Assembly: GCF_039862785.1 (NCBI RefSeq)
Contig: NZ_CP156795.1
Location: forward strand, 2,232,001-2,296,000
From: Acinetobacter sp. ANC 7912
GTDB lineage: Bacteria; Pseudomonadota; Gammaproteobacteria; Pseudomonadales; Moraxellaceae
Direction of reading: 5' to 3'
Length of the DNA: 64,000 nucleotides
Part shown: positions 55,432 through 63,972 of the stretch, in pieces
How the letters are laid out: each line of letters begins with the position of its first letter
Position numbering within the stretch: the stretch's first letter is position 1
The notes under the pieces: generated by a model
Told to the model about the DNA's origin: nothing
Databases searched by the model: none
The model's input: only the letters and a program-made list of their open reading frames with translations
Made by a program: the position numbers and the translations under genes

Positions 55432-55506
55432 AGGGGTATCGCCAAGTGGTAAGGCAGCGGGTTTTGATCCCGCCATCCGTTGGTTCGAATCCAGCTACCC
55501 CTGCCA
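55432..55506 (+). tRNA. tRNA-Gln (UUG), copy 4
   Basis: Identical sequence, 91 nt after copy 3 and 36 nt before the prs start; anticodon UUG, encoded CCA. Probably has its own promoter. Confidence 0.97.
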
Positions 55507-55542
55507 TCTATTCCCATATATTCTAACCGCCAAGGGTGCTTC

Positions 55543-56496
55543 ATGCCCAATCTTGTCGTTTTTAGTGGAACCGCGCATCCACAATTCGCCCAAAAAGTCG
55601 TAAGCCATTTACACATTCCTCTAGGTGCTGCTTCTGTTTCAACCTTTTCTGATGGTGAAATCGCTGTAGAAATTACTGAGAATGTACGTGGTAAAGACGT
55701 ATTTATCGTACAGCCTACTTGTGCCCCAACCAACAATAACCTGATGGAAATTCTGGTTATGGCTGATGCATTGCGTCGTGCAAGTGCTGGTCGTATTACT
55801 GCCGTAATCCCTTACTTCGGTTATGCCCGTCAAGACCGTCGTCCTCGCTCTACTCGTGTACCGATTACCGCAAAAGTAGTGGCAGACATGCTGACTACTG
55901 TAGGTATCGACCGCGTAGTGATGATCGACCTTCACGCTGACCAGATCCAAGGTTTCTTCGATATTCCTGTCGACAACATCTACGGTACTCCAGCCCTGCT
56001 TGCTGACTTGCGTCAACAGTCTCATGACAACCTGATGGTTGTTTCTCCAGACGTTGGTGGTGTGGTTCGTGCTCGTGCTGTTGCAAAACAGATGGGTGAT
56101 ATCGACTTGGCCATCATCGATAAACGTCGTCAAAAAGCGAATGAATCACAAGTGATGCATTTGATTGGTGATGTAAAAGATCGTGACTGTGTCATCGTCG
56201 ATGACATGGTGGATACTGCAGGTACCTTGTGTAAAGCGGCTGATGCATTGAAACAGTTCGGTGCACGTCGTGTGGTTGCTTATGCAACTCACCCAGTATT
56301 GTCTGGTAAAGCACTGGAAAACCTGAAAAATTCTGTGATCGATGAACTGGTTGTGACTGACACCATTCCTCTTTCAGAAGAAGCTCAAGCTCTTGGTAAG
56401 ATTCGCCAGGTTTCTGTTGCAAGTATGGTTGCAGAAACAATTCGTCGTATTAACAACGAAGAATCTATTAGCGCAATGTTCGATTCTTATCTATAA
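55543..56496 (+). CDS. prs: Ribose-phosphate pyrophosphokinase
   Basis: Makes PRPP for purines, pyrimidines, NAD, histidine and tryptophan. 317 aa. Features: [18 protein letters not shown], the ATP-binding [28 protein letters not shown], the signature [16 protein letters not shown] and the PRPP loop [16 protein letters not shown] use the ATG giving MPNLVVF, with AAGGGTG upstream; a longer frame from 55480 would start inside tRNA-Gln copy 4. Linked by PRPP use to carAB-driven pyrimidine synthesis elsewhere in the window. Confidence 0.97.
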   Translation: MPNLVVFSGTAHPQFAQKVVSHLHIPLGAASVSTFSDGEIAVEITENVRGKDVFIVQPTCAPTNNNLMEILVMADALRRASAGRITAVIPYFGYARQDRRPRSTRVPITAKVVADMLTTVGIDRVVMIDLHADQIQGFFDIPVDNIYGTPALLADLRQQSHDNLMVVSPDVGGVVRARAVAKQMGDIDLAIIDKRRQKANESQVMHLIGDVKDRDCVIVDDMVDTAGTLCKAADALKQFGARRVVAYATHPVLSGKALENLKNSVIDELVVTDTIPLSEEAQALGKIRQVSVASMVAETIRRINNEESISAMFDSYL

Positions 56497-56513
56497 TAGT
56501 GCGCTGAATTTCC

Positions 56514-56540
56514 AAAGCCCTGCCTTTTGGCGGGGCTTTC
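56514..56540 (+). terminator. Terminator or attenuator between prs and rplY
   Basis: Stem AAAGCCCTGCC/GGCGGGGCTTT with loop TTTT (one wobble pair). Only three Ts follow, so readthrough into rplY is likely. Confidence 0.6.
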
Positions 56541-56595
56541 TATCACCAGACTGGTCGCAAGTCTGGTCAACTTAAACTTAAATAGGATGTCTATC

Positions 56596-56892
56596 ATGGC
56601 AAACTTCGTATTAAACGCAGCAGCACGTGATGAAGCTCAACAAGGGAAAGGTGCGAGCCGCCGCCTTCGTCTTCAAAACAAAGTACCTGCTATCATCTAT
56701 GGCGGTGAAGCTGCTCCTGTAGCTGTAACTCTTGAACTTCGTCAGCTTGTTAAAGCTTTAGAAAGCAATGCTTTCTTCGAAGAAGTTGTTGAAATCAACG
56801 TTGACGGTAAAACTGAAAGCGTGAAAATCCAAGCGCTGCAACGTCACCCAGCTAAAAACACTCCAATGCACGCAGACTTCAAACGCGCATAA
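56596..56892 (+). CDS. rplY: 50S ribosomal protein L25
   Basis: Binds 5S rRNA. 98 aa, the short form without the C-terminal CTC extension. Segments: NFVLNAAARDEAQQGKGASRRLRLQNKVPAIIYGG, VKIQALQRHPAKNTPMHADFKR. I use the ATG giving MANFVLNA, with TAGGATG upstream; longer frames are unsupported. prs-rplY-pth is a conserved order. Confidence 0.96.
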   Translation: MANFVLNAAARDEAQQGKGASRRLRLQNKVPAIIYGGEAAPVAVTLELRQLVKALESNAFFEEVVEINVDGKTESVKIQALQRHPAKNTPMHADFKRA

Positions 56893-56911
56893 GTGTTAAT
56901 GGTGTAAATTA

Positions 56912-57493
56912 GTGTCAAATATTTCACTGATTGTTGGTTTGGGTAACCCAGGTTCTGAGTATGCCCAAACCCGCCATAATGCAGGCTTCTGGTTTATTGA
57001 ACGCCTTGCAGACCAATATGGCATTTCCCTCAAAAAAGACCCAAAATTCAATGGATTTAGCGGTCGAGGCAATATCGGAGGCCAAGACGTTCGTCTGCTT
57101 CTGCCTACAACATTCATGAACCGTTCCGGTCAAAGTGTTGTGCCTTTTGCCAAATTCTATAATATCGCCCCTGAGTCAATCCTGATTGCTCATGACGAAC
57201 TGGATATGAACCCTGGTGTCATTCGCCTGAAAACTGGCGGCGGCCATGGTGGTCATAATGGTTTACGCGATATCGTGCCGCATATCGGTCCAAACTTCCA
57301 TCGCCTGCGCATTGGCATTGGTCACCCAGGTTCTAAAGAACGCGTGACAGGTCATGTATTGGGTAAAGCCCCAAGTAGCGAACAGACCTTGATGGATGAT
57401 GCGATCGCACATGCTTTATCTCGCATGAAATTACTGGTCAATGGTGAAGTACAGCAGGCCATGAACCAGATTAACGCCTACAAACCAAACTGA
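56912..57493 (+). CDS. pth: Peptidyl-tRNA hydrolase
   Basis: Frees tRNA from peptidyl-tRNAs dropped by ribosomes. 193 aa. Features: LIVGLGNPGSEYAQTRHNAGFWFIERLA with the catalytic His, LLLPTTFMNRSGQSVVPFAKFY, LIAHDELDMNPGVIRLKTGGGHGGHNGLRDI and FHRLRIGIGHPGSK. The start is GTG (reads as MSNISLIV); no upstream in-frame ATG. Lies 19 bp after rplY in the same operon. Confidence 0.96.
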   Translation: MSNISLIVGLGNPGSEYAQTRHNAGFWFIERLADQYGISLKKDPKFNGFSGRGNIGGQDVRLLLPTTFMNRSGQSVVPFAKFYNIAPESILIAHDELDMNPGVIRLKTGGGHGGHNGLRDIVPHIGPNFHRLRIGIGHPGSKERVTGHVLGKAPSSEQTLMDDAIAHALSRMKLLVNGEVQQAMNQINAYKPN

Positions 57494-57638
57494 TCATTCT
57501 ATAAATTGTTCAACAATCTTTCTTGCCATCTTGTTCATTTCAGAGCAAAATGCGATTGCTCGATTGTTCATCATTTAGCAAGCAAGACTGATTTAACCAT
57601 AAGATTAAAATCTTAGGTCCACCAAGGAGACGCTAGCC

Positions 57639-58019
57639 ATGCTATCTCGTTTATTAAAAGCTAAAATCCACCGCTGTGTCGTAACACAAGCAGAATTACA
57701 TTATGAAGGTTCTTGTGCGATCGATGGCATTCTCCTGGATTTGGCAGGTATCCGCGAATATGAAGAAATTCATATGTGGAACGTAACGAATGGTAAGCGT
57801 TTTACCACTTACGCCATCCGTGGTGAAGAAGGTTCAGGTATCATTTCTGTTAATGGTGGTGCTGCCCTACAAGCAGACGTGGGTGACATCATGATCATCG
57901 CGACTTTCGGCGACTTCACTGAAGCTGAAGCAGATGCCCACAAACCTCGTCTTGTTTATGCAAACCCGGACAATACTGTAAACCACACTGCAAACTGTAT
58001 TCCAGTTCAGGTGGCTTAA
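57639..58019 (+). CDS. panD: Aspartate 1-decarboxylase
   Basis: Makes beta-alanine for pantothenate and so feeds coenzyme A synthesis (CoaD is also in this window). The 126-aa proenzyme self-cleaves at Gly-Ser in [11 protein letters not shown] to form the pyruvoyl group. Other features: [37 protein letters not shown] and [26 protein letters not shown] stands before the ATG. The 145-bp gap after pth suggests its own promoter; a terminator follows. Confidence 0.96.
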   Translation: MLSRLLKAKIHRCVVTQAELHYEGSCAIDGILLDLAGIREYEEIHMWNVTNGKRFTTYAIRGEEGSGIISVNGGAALQADVGDIMIIATFGDFTEAEADAHKPRLVYANPDNTVNHTANCIPVQVA

Positions 58020-58030
58020 GCGTCGGATCC

Positions 58031-58058
58031 AAAAAAGCCTGCATCTGCAGGCTTTTTT
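58031..58058. terminator. panD terminator (bidirectional)
   Basis: Stem AAAGCCTGCA/TGCAGGCTTT with A and T runs, between panD and the convergent GDYXXLXY gene. Confidence 0.9.
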
Positions 58059-58087
58059 ATTGGCTTTTAAATACCCTAAAAATATTT

Positions 58088-58672
58088 CTAACTGCCCTTG
58101 ATCCAATTTGTCTGGCTTTCACAATTCAGGCTGTTTAAATCCTCATCGACTAATCCAGCCAGTAGAACCTGCCCGTCCGGTTTAACCCTTAACTCAGCAT
58201 ATTTGGCATTGCGATAGCAAGACTCCAAACCTTCGGCAAACAGAAAACTATTCGCTGCCGGGTAGAGATTCTGCAGCTGATTGCTCGGATTCTTAAGAAC
58301 TAGTCGAACTGTGTTCTCTGGATTAGTCTTTAACTGATTCTGGTCAAAACTGGTTTGAATCACTCGACGTTGGGCATCTAGCTGTACATAACTCAAAATC
58401 TTAGATTGGTTCTGAATCTGCCTTTCTGAAACTTCTTGCTTTTTATTTCTTGCTCTATTCTCATCCCAAGGATTGCCTTCCCTGAGACCGGCTAAATACA
58501 GCTCATAATTCAGCGCCATATAATCGCCTTGCAGCATGGAACGTGGATCAACTGGTGCCAGCTCAATATAAATCGATTGGCTGTTTTGCAAATGATCTTC
58601 ATGTTTTAGAATCAGCCCTACAAAGATCAGGATGCTGAACAAAACTAAGATAATAGGAAACTGCTTTTTCAT
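58088..58672 (-). CDS. GDYXXLXY-domain protein
   Basis: 194 aa with an N-terminal transmembrane or signal segment (FPIILVLFSILIFVGLIL). The naming motif appears as MLQGDYMALNYEL, after IYIELAPVDPRS. The rest is predicted beta-rich and likely periplasmic. It overlaps the upstream DUF2157-type gene by four bases (ATGA), so the two are translationally coupled. This pairing is common, and no function is known. A terminator separates it from panD. Confidence 0.85.
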   Translation of the reverse strand: MKKQFPIILVLFSILIFVGLILKHEDHLQNSQSIYIELAPVDPRSMLQGDYMALNYELYLAGLREGNPWDENRARNKKQEVSERQIQNQSKILSYVQLDAQRRVIQTSFDQNQLKTNPENTVRLVLKNPSNQLQNLYPAANSFLFAEGLESCYRNAKYAELRVKPDGQVLLAGLVDEDLNSLNCESQTNWIKGS

Positions 58673-60483
58673 ATAGTTTCCTCCTGAACAGGATTAATCC
58701 TGATCTGCTTTAAGCCATAAACCAGTAACAAGACTATGAGACCGGAAATAAAAATAGTCAGGCTTTTGACAAGGAAGCTGAGTCCCAAGTTGTAATACAA
58801 CATCCACAGCCAGAAGATCAGCAAGAGAATCAACAACCCTTGGATTAGTGTTTGTTGACTAGACACAGCCCACGACATGAGAACCAAAATAATAAAAATC
58901 TCAAAATAGCCCAGCAGGATAAGCAAGACACCAAAAGCAGGAATTAGCCACAGCCATTTTTCTGAAAATTGTGGCAAGTTTTGCCAGATAAAGCTGAGCA
59001 ATAACAGGCCTGGAAGAAGATAAAACAATAAAATCCGATCCCAGCTAAACTGCCCAATGTCCTGCCAATAATTTAATCCTGTTACAGATTGAACCAGCGC
59101 TGAACCGGCCAACATGGCAATCATCCAGAGATAAACACTTTTACAATAACTTGAGACCTGCCAATAAGGTGCAGTCAGAAATAGTAGGATAAAAATCAAA
59201 TAGTTCAGGCTTAAGGCAAGCGTAATCATCACATCATCATGCTGAAAGGAAGTTTCCAAAGCCAAAACTGCAATTCCCAGTACATGTGCGATCAATAGCT
59301 GCAAGGTCAAAATAAACCAGTGCATACGGTTCAGTAGGGTAAAACCCAACATTCCCAGTTGCAGCAGCCAGACCAGCAAGAAACTATCAGTTAATAATTC
59401 AGTATGCATTAGGGCAGCCGCTTGTCCACAGACCCACAAGCAATAGGCGAACTGCCGCAGGAAAATTGATGTCTGTTGATTCAGTAATTTCCAGGCGATG
59501 CCGATAAATACCAGACCCAAGACAATCGATACTGCTTTCCAATAGGTGAGCAATAGTACTGCCAGAATAATTCCAGCAATCCAGGCACCCAGTGCCAAAG
59601 GAATGACGGAAAATTTCGTTTGAGGAAAGATTTTCTTGAGTGCAAAACTAATCAGCGCAAACCAGCCAAAAATCAGCATAGCCAATACAAATAAGCCAGC
59701 AGCTGAATTGGTCAACTGATCATCCACCAACTCAAATAGCCATAAACTTAAGCTGGCAGCCAGACCAGCGATGAACAGAATTGTTTCCAGTACCTGATGT
59801 TTGCAATAAAAATAAACAGCTGCAGCAATTGGCAGAATCAGTGAGGAAACCAAATACCTTAATTCAAAATGATGGGTAAACTGCATCATGCTACTGATCG
59901 AAATAGCGATAATGAATGCAATAAACAGGTAACGAAGTAGCGGGTAATAACGTATGGTAAAAGCAAAGCTAACTGCCGTGAGCAGGTTTAATCCTAGTAA
60001 ATACAACCCTACTGCCCTTGCCATCCAGAAACTTTGTTTAAAATAGAAATAAAGGGCTAATTGGCTGACGACACAGAGCATGACAAAAATGCCGATATTG
60101 GAACGATACAACCATGGCAACAGCAACACCGACCAGAGTAGAAACAACTGATAACTGTCTGCGCCCGTTTGATAAATCTGTCCAATTACAGCCAGAGTTA
60201 ATCCCAACATCAGCCCAGATACAGCATCCAGACTTTGTCTAAGCCAGTTTCGCTTACTAAACCCTACACTTGCTACCGTACTGCAAAGTAAAATCAGCAT
60301 CGGTATCGCCAGCTGAACCTGATCCGGCAGCATCCACCAATTCGCCGCAAGCAAATACACAAAACTGACTGCAATCAGTAGCAGTCCTAAAATTTTCAGA
60401 TAATGTAGCACCTCTGCATGACAAAACATTAAGGGTGAAAATTGATAATTCTGGATCCGCTCAGTTTTCTTCATAGTTCGCAT
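58669..60483 (-). CDS. DUF2157/DUF4401-type polytopic membrane protein
   Basis: 604 aa with about 18 transmembrane helices spread over its whole length. The DUF2157 region is at the start (FCHAEVLHYLKILGLLLIAVSFVYLLAANWW, then GLMLGLTLAVIGQIYQTGADSYQLFLLW). The later part resembles DUF4401. Only short loops lie outside the membrane. Paired with the GDYXXLXY gene through a four-base overlap, which suggests a two-protein membrane complex of unknown role. No enzyme motif seen. Confidence 0.85.
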   Translation of the reverse strand: MRTMKKTERIQNYQFSPLMFCHAEVLHYLKILGLLLIAVSFVYLLAANWWMLPDQVQLAIPMLILLCSTVASVGFSKRNWLRQSLDAVSGLMLGLTLAVIGQIYQTGADSYQLFLLWSVLLLPWLYRSNIGIFVMLCVVSQLALYFYFKQSFWMARAVGLYLLGLNLLTAVSFAFTIRYYPLLRYLFIAFIIAISISSMMQFTHHFELRYLVSSLILPIAAAVYFYCKHQVLETILFIAGLAASLSLWLFELVDDQLTNSAAGLFVLAMLIFGWFALISFALKKIFPQTKFSVIPLALGAWIAGIILAVLLLTYWKAVSIVLGLVFIGIAWKLLNQQTSIFLRQFAYCLWVCGQAAALMHTELLTDSFLLVWLLQLGMLGFTLLNRMHWFILTLQLLIAHVLGIAVLALETSFQHDDVMITLALSLNYLIFILLFLTAPYWQVSSYCKSVYLWMIAMLAGSALVQSVTGLNYWQDIGQFSWDRILLFYLLPGLLLLSFIWQNLPQFSEKWLWLIPAFGVLLILLGYFEIFIILVLMSWAVSSQQTLIQGLLILLLIFWLWMLYYNLGLSFLVKSLTIFISGLIVLLLVYGLKQIRINPVQEETI

Positions 60484-60633
60484 GATTGATCAATTTCTAT
60501 TCTTGTTCGCTAAATAGCATGTTTCCAGCTTTTTGCTAAAACGCCAAGACAATTCAGATTATCTGTTTTACTTATCTGAAATTCTGCAAATACGTGACTT
60601 ATCAAACTATCCCATCTTTTAAAAATCAGGACT

Positions 60634-60639
60634 ATAATG
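60634..60639 (+). promoter_or_regulatory. -10 box of the ribB leader
   Basis: Perfect TATAAT just before the FMN riboswitch. The expected -35 position (TCCCAT) is weak. Confidence 0.6.
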
Positions 60640-60645
60640 ACCTTA

Positions 60646-60797
60646 CATCGCTTCAGGGCGGGGTGAGATTCCCCACCGGTGGTAATTTCAGCATTGCGGA
60701 GTTCAATGACTGAATCAGCCCACGAGCGGTCAATTTCGATTGATCTGCAGATCTGGTGCGACTCCAGAGCCGACGGTATAGTCCGGATGAAAGAAGA
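60646..60797 (+). promoter_or_regulatory. FMN riboswitch (RFN element)
   Basis: Senses flavin mononucleotide and shuts down riboflavin synthesis. Conserved pieces in order: CTTCAGGGCGGGGTGAGATT, CCCACCGGTGGTAAT, AATCAGCCCACGAGC, TCTGGTGCGACTCCAGAGCC and GACGGTATAGTCCGGATGAAAG. It lies about 110 nt before ribB. The rest of the 425-bp gap upstream of ribB holds the leader and a promoter but no gene. Confidence 0.96.
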
Positions 60798-60908
60798 CGA
60801 AAGCAGTACAGCATGTTTTATGTGAAACATAAAACTGTTTTGCCATAAGCCTATTTTCACTATGTCCTGAAATGTTCAATCGTACTTTTACTTTACGTGA
60901 GCGTTTCA

Positions 60909-61568
60909 ATGTCCAGTTTGATTCAACCCGAAATTTTCTTTTCTGCACTCGCACCTGCTGAACAGCGTATCCTTCAGGCTCTTAACGACATCCGTCAGGG
61001 CAAACCTGTGTTGGTCATGGATGATTTTGATCGCGAAAATGAAGCCGATCTGATTATCGCAGCAGAGACCCTGACTGTCGAAACCATGGCCCGCATGATT
61101 CGCGATGGTTCAGGTATCGTATGCTTATGCCTGACCAATGAGCTGGCGGATCACTTAGAACTACCACCAATGGTGGCAGACAACTCCAGTCACTTTAAAA
61201 CTGCATTTACCGTAACCATCGAAGCAGCTGAAGGTGTAACCACTGGTGTTTCTGCCAAAGACCGCACGACTACAATTAAAGCAGCAATTAAAGATGGCGC
61301 TGTTGCCAGTGACCTGAACCGTCCGGGCCATGTATTCCCGTTACGTGCCCGTGAAGGCGGTGTACTGACCCGTCGTGGCCATACTGAAGGTACCATTGAT
61401 CTGGCTCGTCTGGCTGGACTGAAACCTGCTGGTGTATTGTGTGAACTCACCAATCCGGATGGCACTATGGCTTCTGGCATTCAGGTCCTCTCTTATGCAC
61501 AGACCCATCAGTTGACCGTGATTACCATTGATGAACTGGTACAGTATCGCCAGCAGCACAATATTTAA
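60909..61568 (+). CDS. ribB: 3,4-dihydroxy-2-butanone 4-phosphate synthase
   Basis: Makes the four-carbon unit of riboflavin from ribulose 5-phosphate. 219 aa, single-function form (no RibA domain). Features: [21 protein letters not shown] with the catalytic acidic loop, [55 protein letters not shown] and [12 protein letters not shown] use the ATG giving MSSLIQPE, with GTGAG upstream; a GTG 12 bases earlier is an alternative. It is controlled by the FMN riboswitch. Confidence 0.96.
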   Translation: MSSLIQPEIFFSALAPAEQRILQALNDIRQGKPVLVMDDFDRENEADLIIAAETLTVETMARMIRDGSGIVCLCLTNELADHLELPPMVADNSSHFKTAFTVTIEAAEGVTTGVSAKDRTTTIKAAIKDGAVASDLNRPGHVFPLRAREGGVLTRRGHTEGTIDLARLAGLKPAGVLCELTNPDGTMASGIQVLSYAQTHQLTVITIDELVQYRQQHNI

Positions 61569-61579
61569 GATTTAAAAAT

Positions 61580-61611
61580 AAAAATCCCGACTTAAGACCG
61601 GGATTTTTTTA
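61580..61611. terminator. ribB terminator (bidirectional)
   Basis: Stem AAATCCCG/CGGGATTT with loop ACTTAAGAC, T run after and A run before. Confidence 0.88.
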
Positions 61612-61629
61612 TTTCAGCAACATATGATG

Positions 61630-62246
61630 TTAGATGAGAACAGAAAATATCCCATACAGAGCAACAACCAATAGAATCAACCCGCATAATCCCAGCAAAT
61701 AAGGATACAGCTTGGATTTGGCAAAACGTTGAAAGCCCAGATAGACCAAAGACAAGGTCAAGAAATCCAGTACAATCCAGCTGATTGTCAAAATCACTAA
61801 ACTTAAATCCAGGTTTGTTGTAATGTTAATAAACTGCGGAAAAAATGCCGCAAAGAAAATAATGTCTTTGGGATTGGAAATCCCCACCAGAAATCCAGTC
61901 CGGAAGCCGCCCTGTACTGGCTGCAAGCCTTGTGGACTGGTTGACCCTGCCCTTGCCAGACTTCCCGAAATATCTGAATTCCCAACCAAGCTATATAAAG
62001 ACAACCAAATAGCTTGATGCCATTTAGCCAGTTTTCATTAACGACCAATAAGCCTTTTAAACTGAGGATGGATAAGCTGATGAGTACCAGCGAGGCAAAA
62101 TTCGTCCCGAAAATGGTCTGTAAAGCATGCTTATAACCGCCTTTCAATCCAGCACTGGCGACCAGCAACATCACTGGACCTGGGGTAGCGATCATGATCA
62201 CCACGGCCAAACAGTACAGCAGATATTCCGTAATATTCACTCCCAC
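61630..62246 (-). pseudogene. LysE-family translocator, frameshifted
   Basis: Amino-acid exporter-type membrane protein broken by one frameshift. The first frame (from 62246) has the LysE start YLLYCLAVVIMIATPGPVMLLVASAG, GTNFASLVLISLSILSLKGLL and YIAWLGIQIFREVWQ. The second frame (to 61630) has TGFLVGISNPKDIIFFAAFFPQFI and the last two helices. Joined, they give about 205 aa, the normal length. The shift lies around 61935-61980, near short G runs. It could be a real pseudogene or a one-base sequencing error. Confidence 0.82.
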
Positions 62247-62270
62247 CCTCCTTGCCTAAATTTCGAGTAT

Positions 62271-62297
62271 AAAAAAAAGAGGACTTATTCGTCCTCT
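62271..62297 (-). terminator. Terminator overlapping the end of the DUF1289 gene
   Basis: Stem AAGAGGAC/GTCCTCTT with a long T run on the minus strand. The 5' arm is the last coding stretch (Glu-Glu-Asp-Glu-stop), so the gene's final codons form the terminator. Confidence 0.8.
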
Positions 62298-62785
62298 TCT
62301 CCCATCTGAATCAGATGCTGGCTAATGCCATCGGCACGCAGAAAGGCCAGATCATAACTGGCTTTAGCCAGTGCCAGTACCCGGCGTTCAAATTCATCCC
62401 AGAGCGGACGCACCTGTTTGTAATGAATCCCCAACCCGCTTTCATCGGTAAAATGCCGGTTCTTTTCACAGAGTTTTAGTGCATGGTAAAGCTTGCGCCC
62501 CTTGCTGGCATCATCACGCAGGCGCACACGTTTGGACAAAACAAATGTTTCAACTTTGGCAAGATTTGCCATCGGTAGCATCGGTACCAAGATCTGATCG
62601 AGCTGCGCATCCAAACGGCGCCATACTGCCGTATGCTGCTCCGCTGTATAAGTATTCCATTGAATCACTTCATGATTAAAACGGCGACAACCACGACATA
62701 CCGCATCACCAAATACGGTCGAGCAACGCCCTGCACAAGGAGTTAAAGATGCAATATGACGATCTGAACTCAAAATCCACTCCAT
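62285..62785 (-). CDS. DUF1289-domain protein
   Basis: 166 aa. The N-terminal Cys-rich motif TPCAGRCSTVFGDAVCRGCRRFNHEVIQWN matches DUF1289 (four cysteines, possibly a metal or Fe-S site). The rest is helical and polar (FVLSKRVRLRDDASKGRKLYHALKLCEK), longer than the short DUF1289-only proteins of about 60-90 aa. No function is known. The frame starts MEWILSSDRHIASL; no strong ribosome binding site, so a later start is possible. Confidence 0.85.
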   Translation of the reverse strand: MEWILSSDRHIASLTPCAGRCSTVFGDAVCRGCRRFNHEVIQWNTYTAEQHTAVWRRLDAQLDQILVPMLPMANLAKVETFVLSKRVRLRDDASKGRKLYHALKLCEKNRHFTDESGLGIHYKQVRPLWDEFERRVLALAKASYDLAFLRADGISQHLIQMGEEDE

Positions 62786-62960
62786 CTTCGCTGAATCATT
62801 CAGCGTTTTTTAGTTCTGCGAAATACTTAAGCCGGCATGACTATACACGCTCTCCCCCGTGAATTGAAGCCTATTTAAATCCTAGTGTTTTACTCGCATA
62901 ATCATGCAAATCACGCTAAAATGTGCGCCTTTCAAATATCATGCTACGTTGGAGTATTCC

Positions 62961-63893
62961 ATGAACGCTACTGTAGAACAGCTTGCACCTGTAGAACAGC
63001 AAGCGACGACTGGTTGGGTTGTTGCCGCACTTTATCAATTTAAGGAAGTTCAAGATCCTGCCGATCTTCAACAACGCCTTTTAGATCTGGTAAAAACCAT
63101 CAACCTGTGCGGTACTCTGATTGTGGCAGGCGAAGGCATCAACGGTACTGTTGCCGGTGACCGTGAAGCGATCGACAAGATTCATCAGTTCCTTCTCAAT
63201 GAAGGTTTTCATGATATGGAATACAAAGAGTCTCACAGCTCTGACAAGCCATTCCGTAAAATGAAAATCAAGCTGAAAAAAGAAATCGTGACTTTAGGTG
63301 TGCCGGTGAAGCCACGCGATTTAGTCGGCCACTACCTTGATCCTAAAGAATGGAACGAACTGATTGCCCGTGACGACGTAATCCTGATCGATACACGTAA
63401 TGACTACGAATATAAAGCAGGTACCTTCAAGGGTGCCATCGACCCGAAAACTGAAACTTTCCGTGAATTCCCTGAATACGTGAAGAAAAACCTGGAACAG
63501 CACAAGGACAAGAAAATTGCCATGTTCTGTACCGGTGGTATTCGCTGTGAAAAATCAACATCTTTACTGCTGCAAGAAGGCTTTAAAGAGGTGTATCACC
63601 TGAAAGGCGGTATCCTGAAATACCTGGAAGAAACGCCAGCAGAAGAAAGCCTGTGGGAAGGTGAATGTTTCGTATTTGACGGCCGTACTGCAGTGACTCA
63701 TGGTGTCGAAGAAGGTCAAAACGTGAAATGCCATGCCTGTGGCTGGCCACTCACACCAGAAGAAGTAGCGCTGCCAAGCTATGAACACGGCGTTTCTTGC
63801 GTGTACTGTATCGACAAGACTACAGAAAAGCAGAAAGAAGGCTTCCGCATGCGTCAGTCACAAATTCTGGCAGCGAAGCGTAAACGTCTCTAA
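62961..63893 (+). CDS. trhO: tRNA uridine(34) hydroxylase TrhO (YceA, rhodanese family)
   Basis: Uses O2 to make 5-hydroxyuridine at the wobble base of some tRNAs. 310 aa. N-terminal acylphosphatase-like domain (GTLIVAGEGINGTVAGDREAID), then a rhodanese domain with the catalytic loop AMFCTGGIRCEKST, and a C-terminal part with CHACGWPLTPEE and SCVYCIDK Cys pairs. The ATG giving MNATVEQLAP has GGAG upstream; a longer frame exists but is not family-like. Complements ttcA among the tRNA wobble and anticodon-loop modification genes here. Confidence 0.95.
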   Translation: MNATVEQLAPVEQQATTGWVVAALYQFKEVQDPADLQQRLLDLVKTINLCGTLIVAGEGINGTVAGDREAIDKIHQFLLNEGFHDMEYKESHSSDKPFRKMKIKLKKEIVTLGVPVKPRDLVGHYLDPKEWNELIARDDVILIDTRNDYEYKAGTFKGAIDPKTETFREFPEYVKKNLEQHKDKKIAMFCTGGIRCEKSTSLLLQEGFKEVYHLKGGILKYLEETPAEESLWEGECFVFDGRTAVTHGVEEGQNVKCHACGWPLTPEEVALPSYEHGVSCVYCIDKTTEKQKEGFRMRQSQILAAKRKRL

Positions 63894-63935
63894 TCCACCA
63901 ATTGTAAAGATAGATAAAAAAGCCCTCATTTGAGT

Positions 63936-63972
63936 AATGCCAGTCAGTTAAGAGATTGACTGGCATTTTTTT
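63936..63972 (+). terminator. trhO terminator
   Basis: Stem AATGCCAGTCA/TGACTGGCATT with a short loop, then seven Ts. Confidence 0.88.

Noticed and set aside
55068-55506. Four regularly repeated 75-bp units that could suggest a CRISPR-like array
   Set aside because: Each unit folds as a tRNA-Gln with UUG anticodon and encoded CCA; spacers are of uneven length and no cas genes are near.
55480-55542. N-terminal extension of prs
   Set aside because: It would begin inside tRNA-Gln copy 4; the ATG at 55543 matches the family N terminus and has a ribosome binding site.
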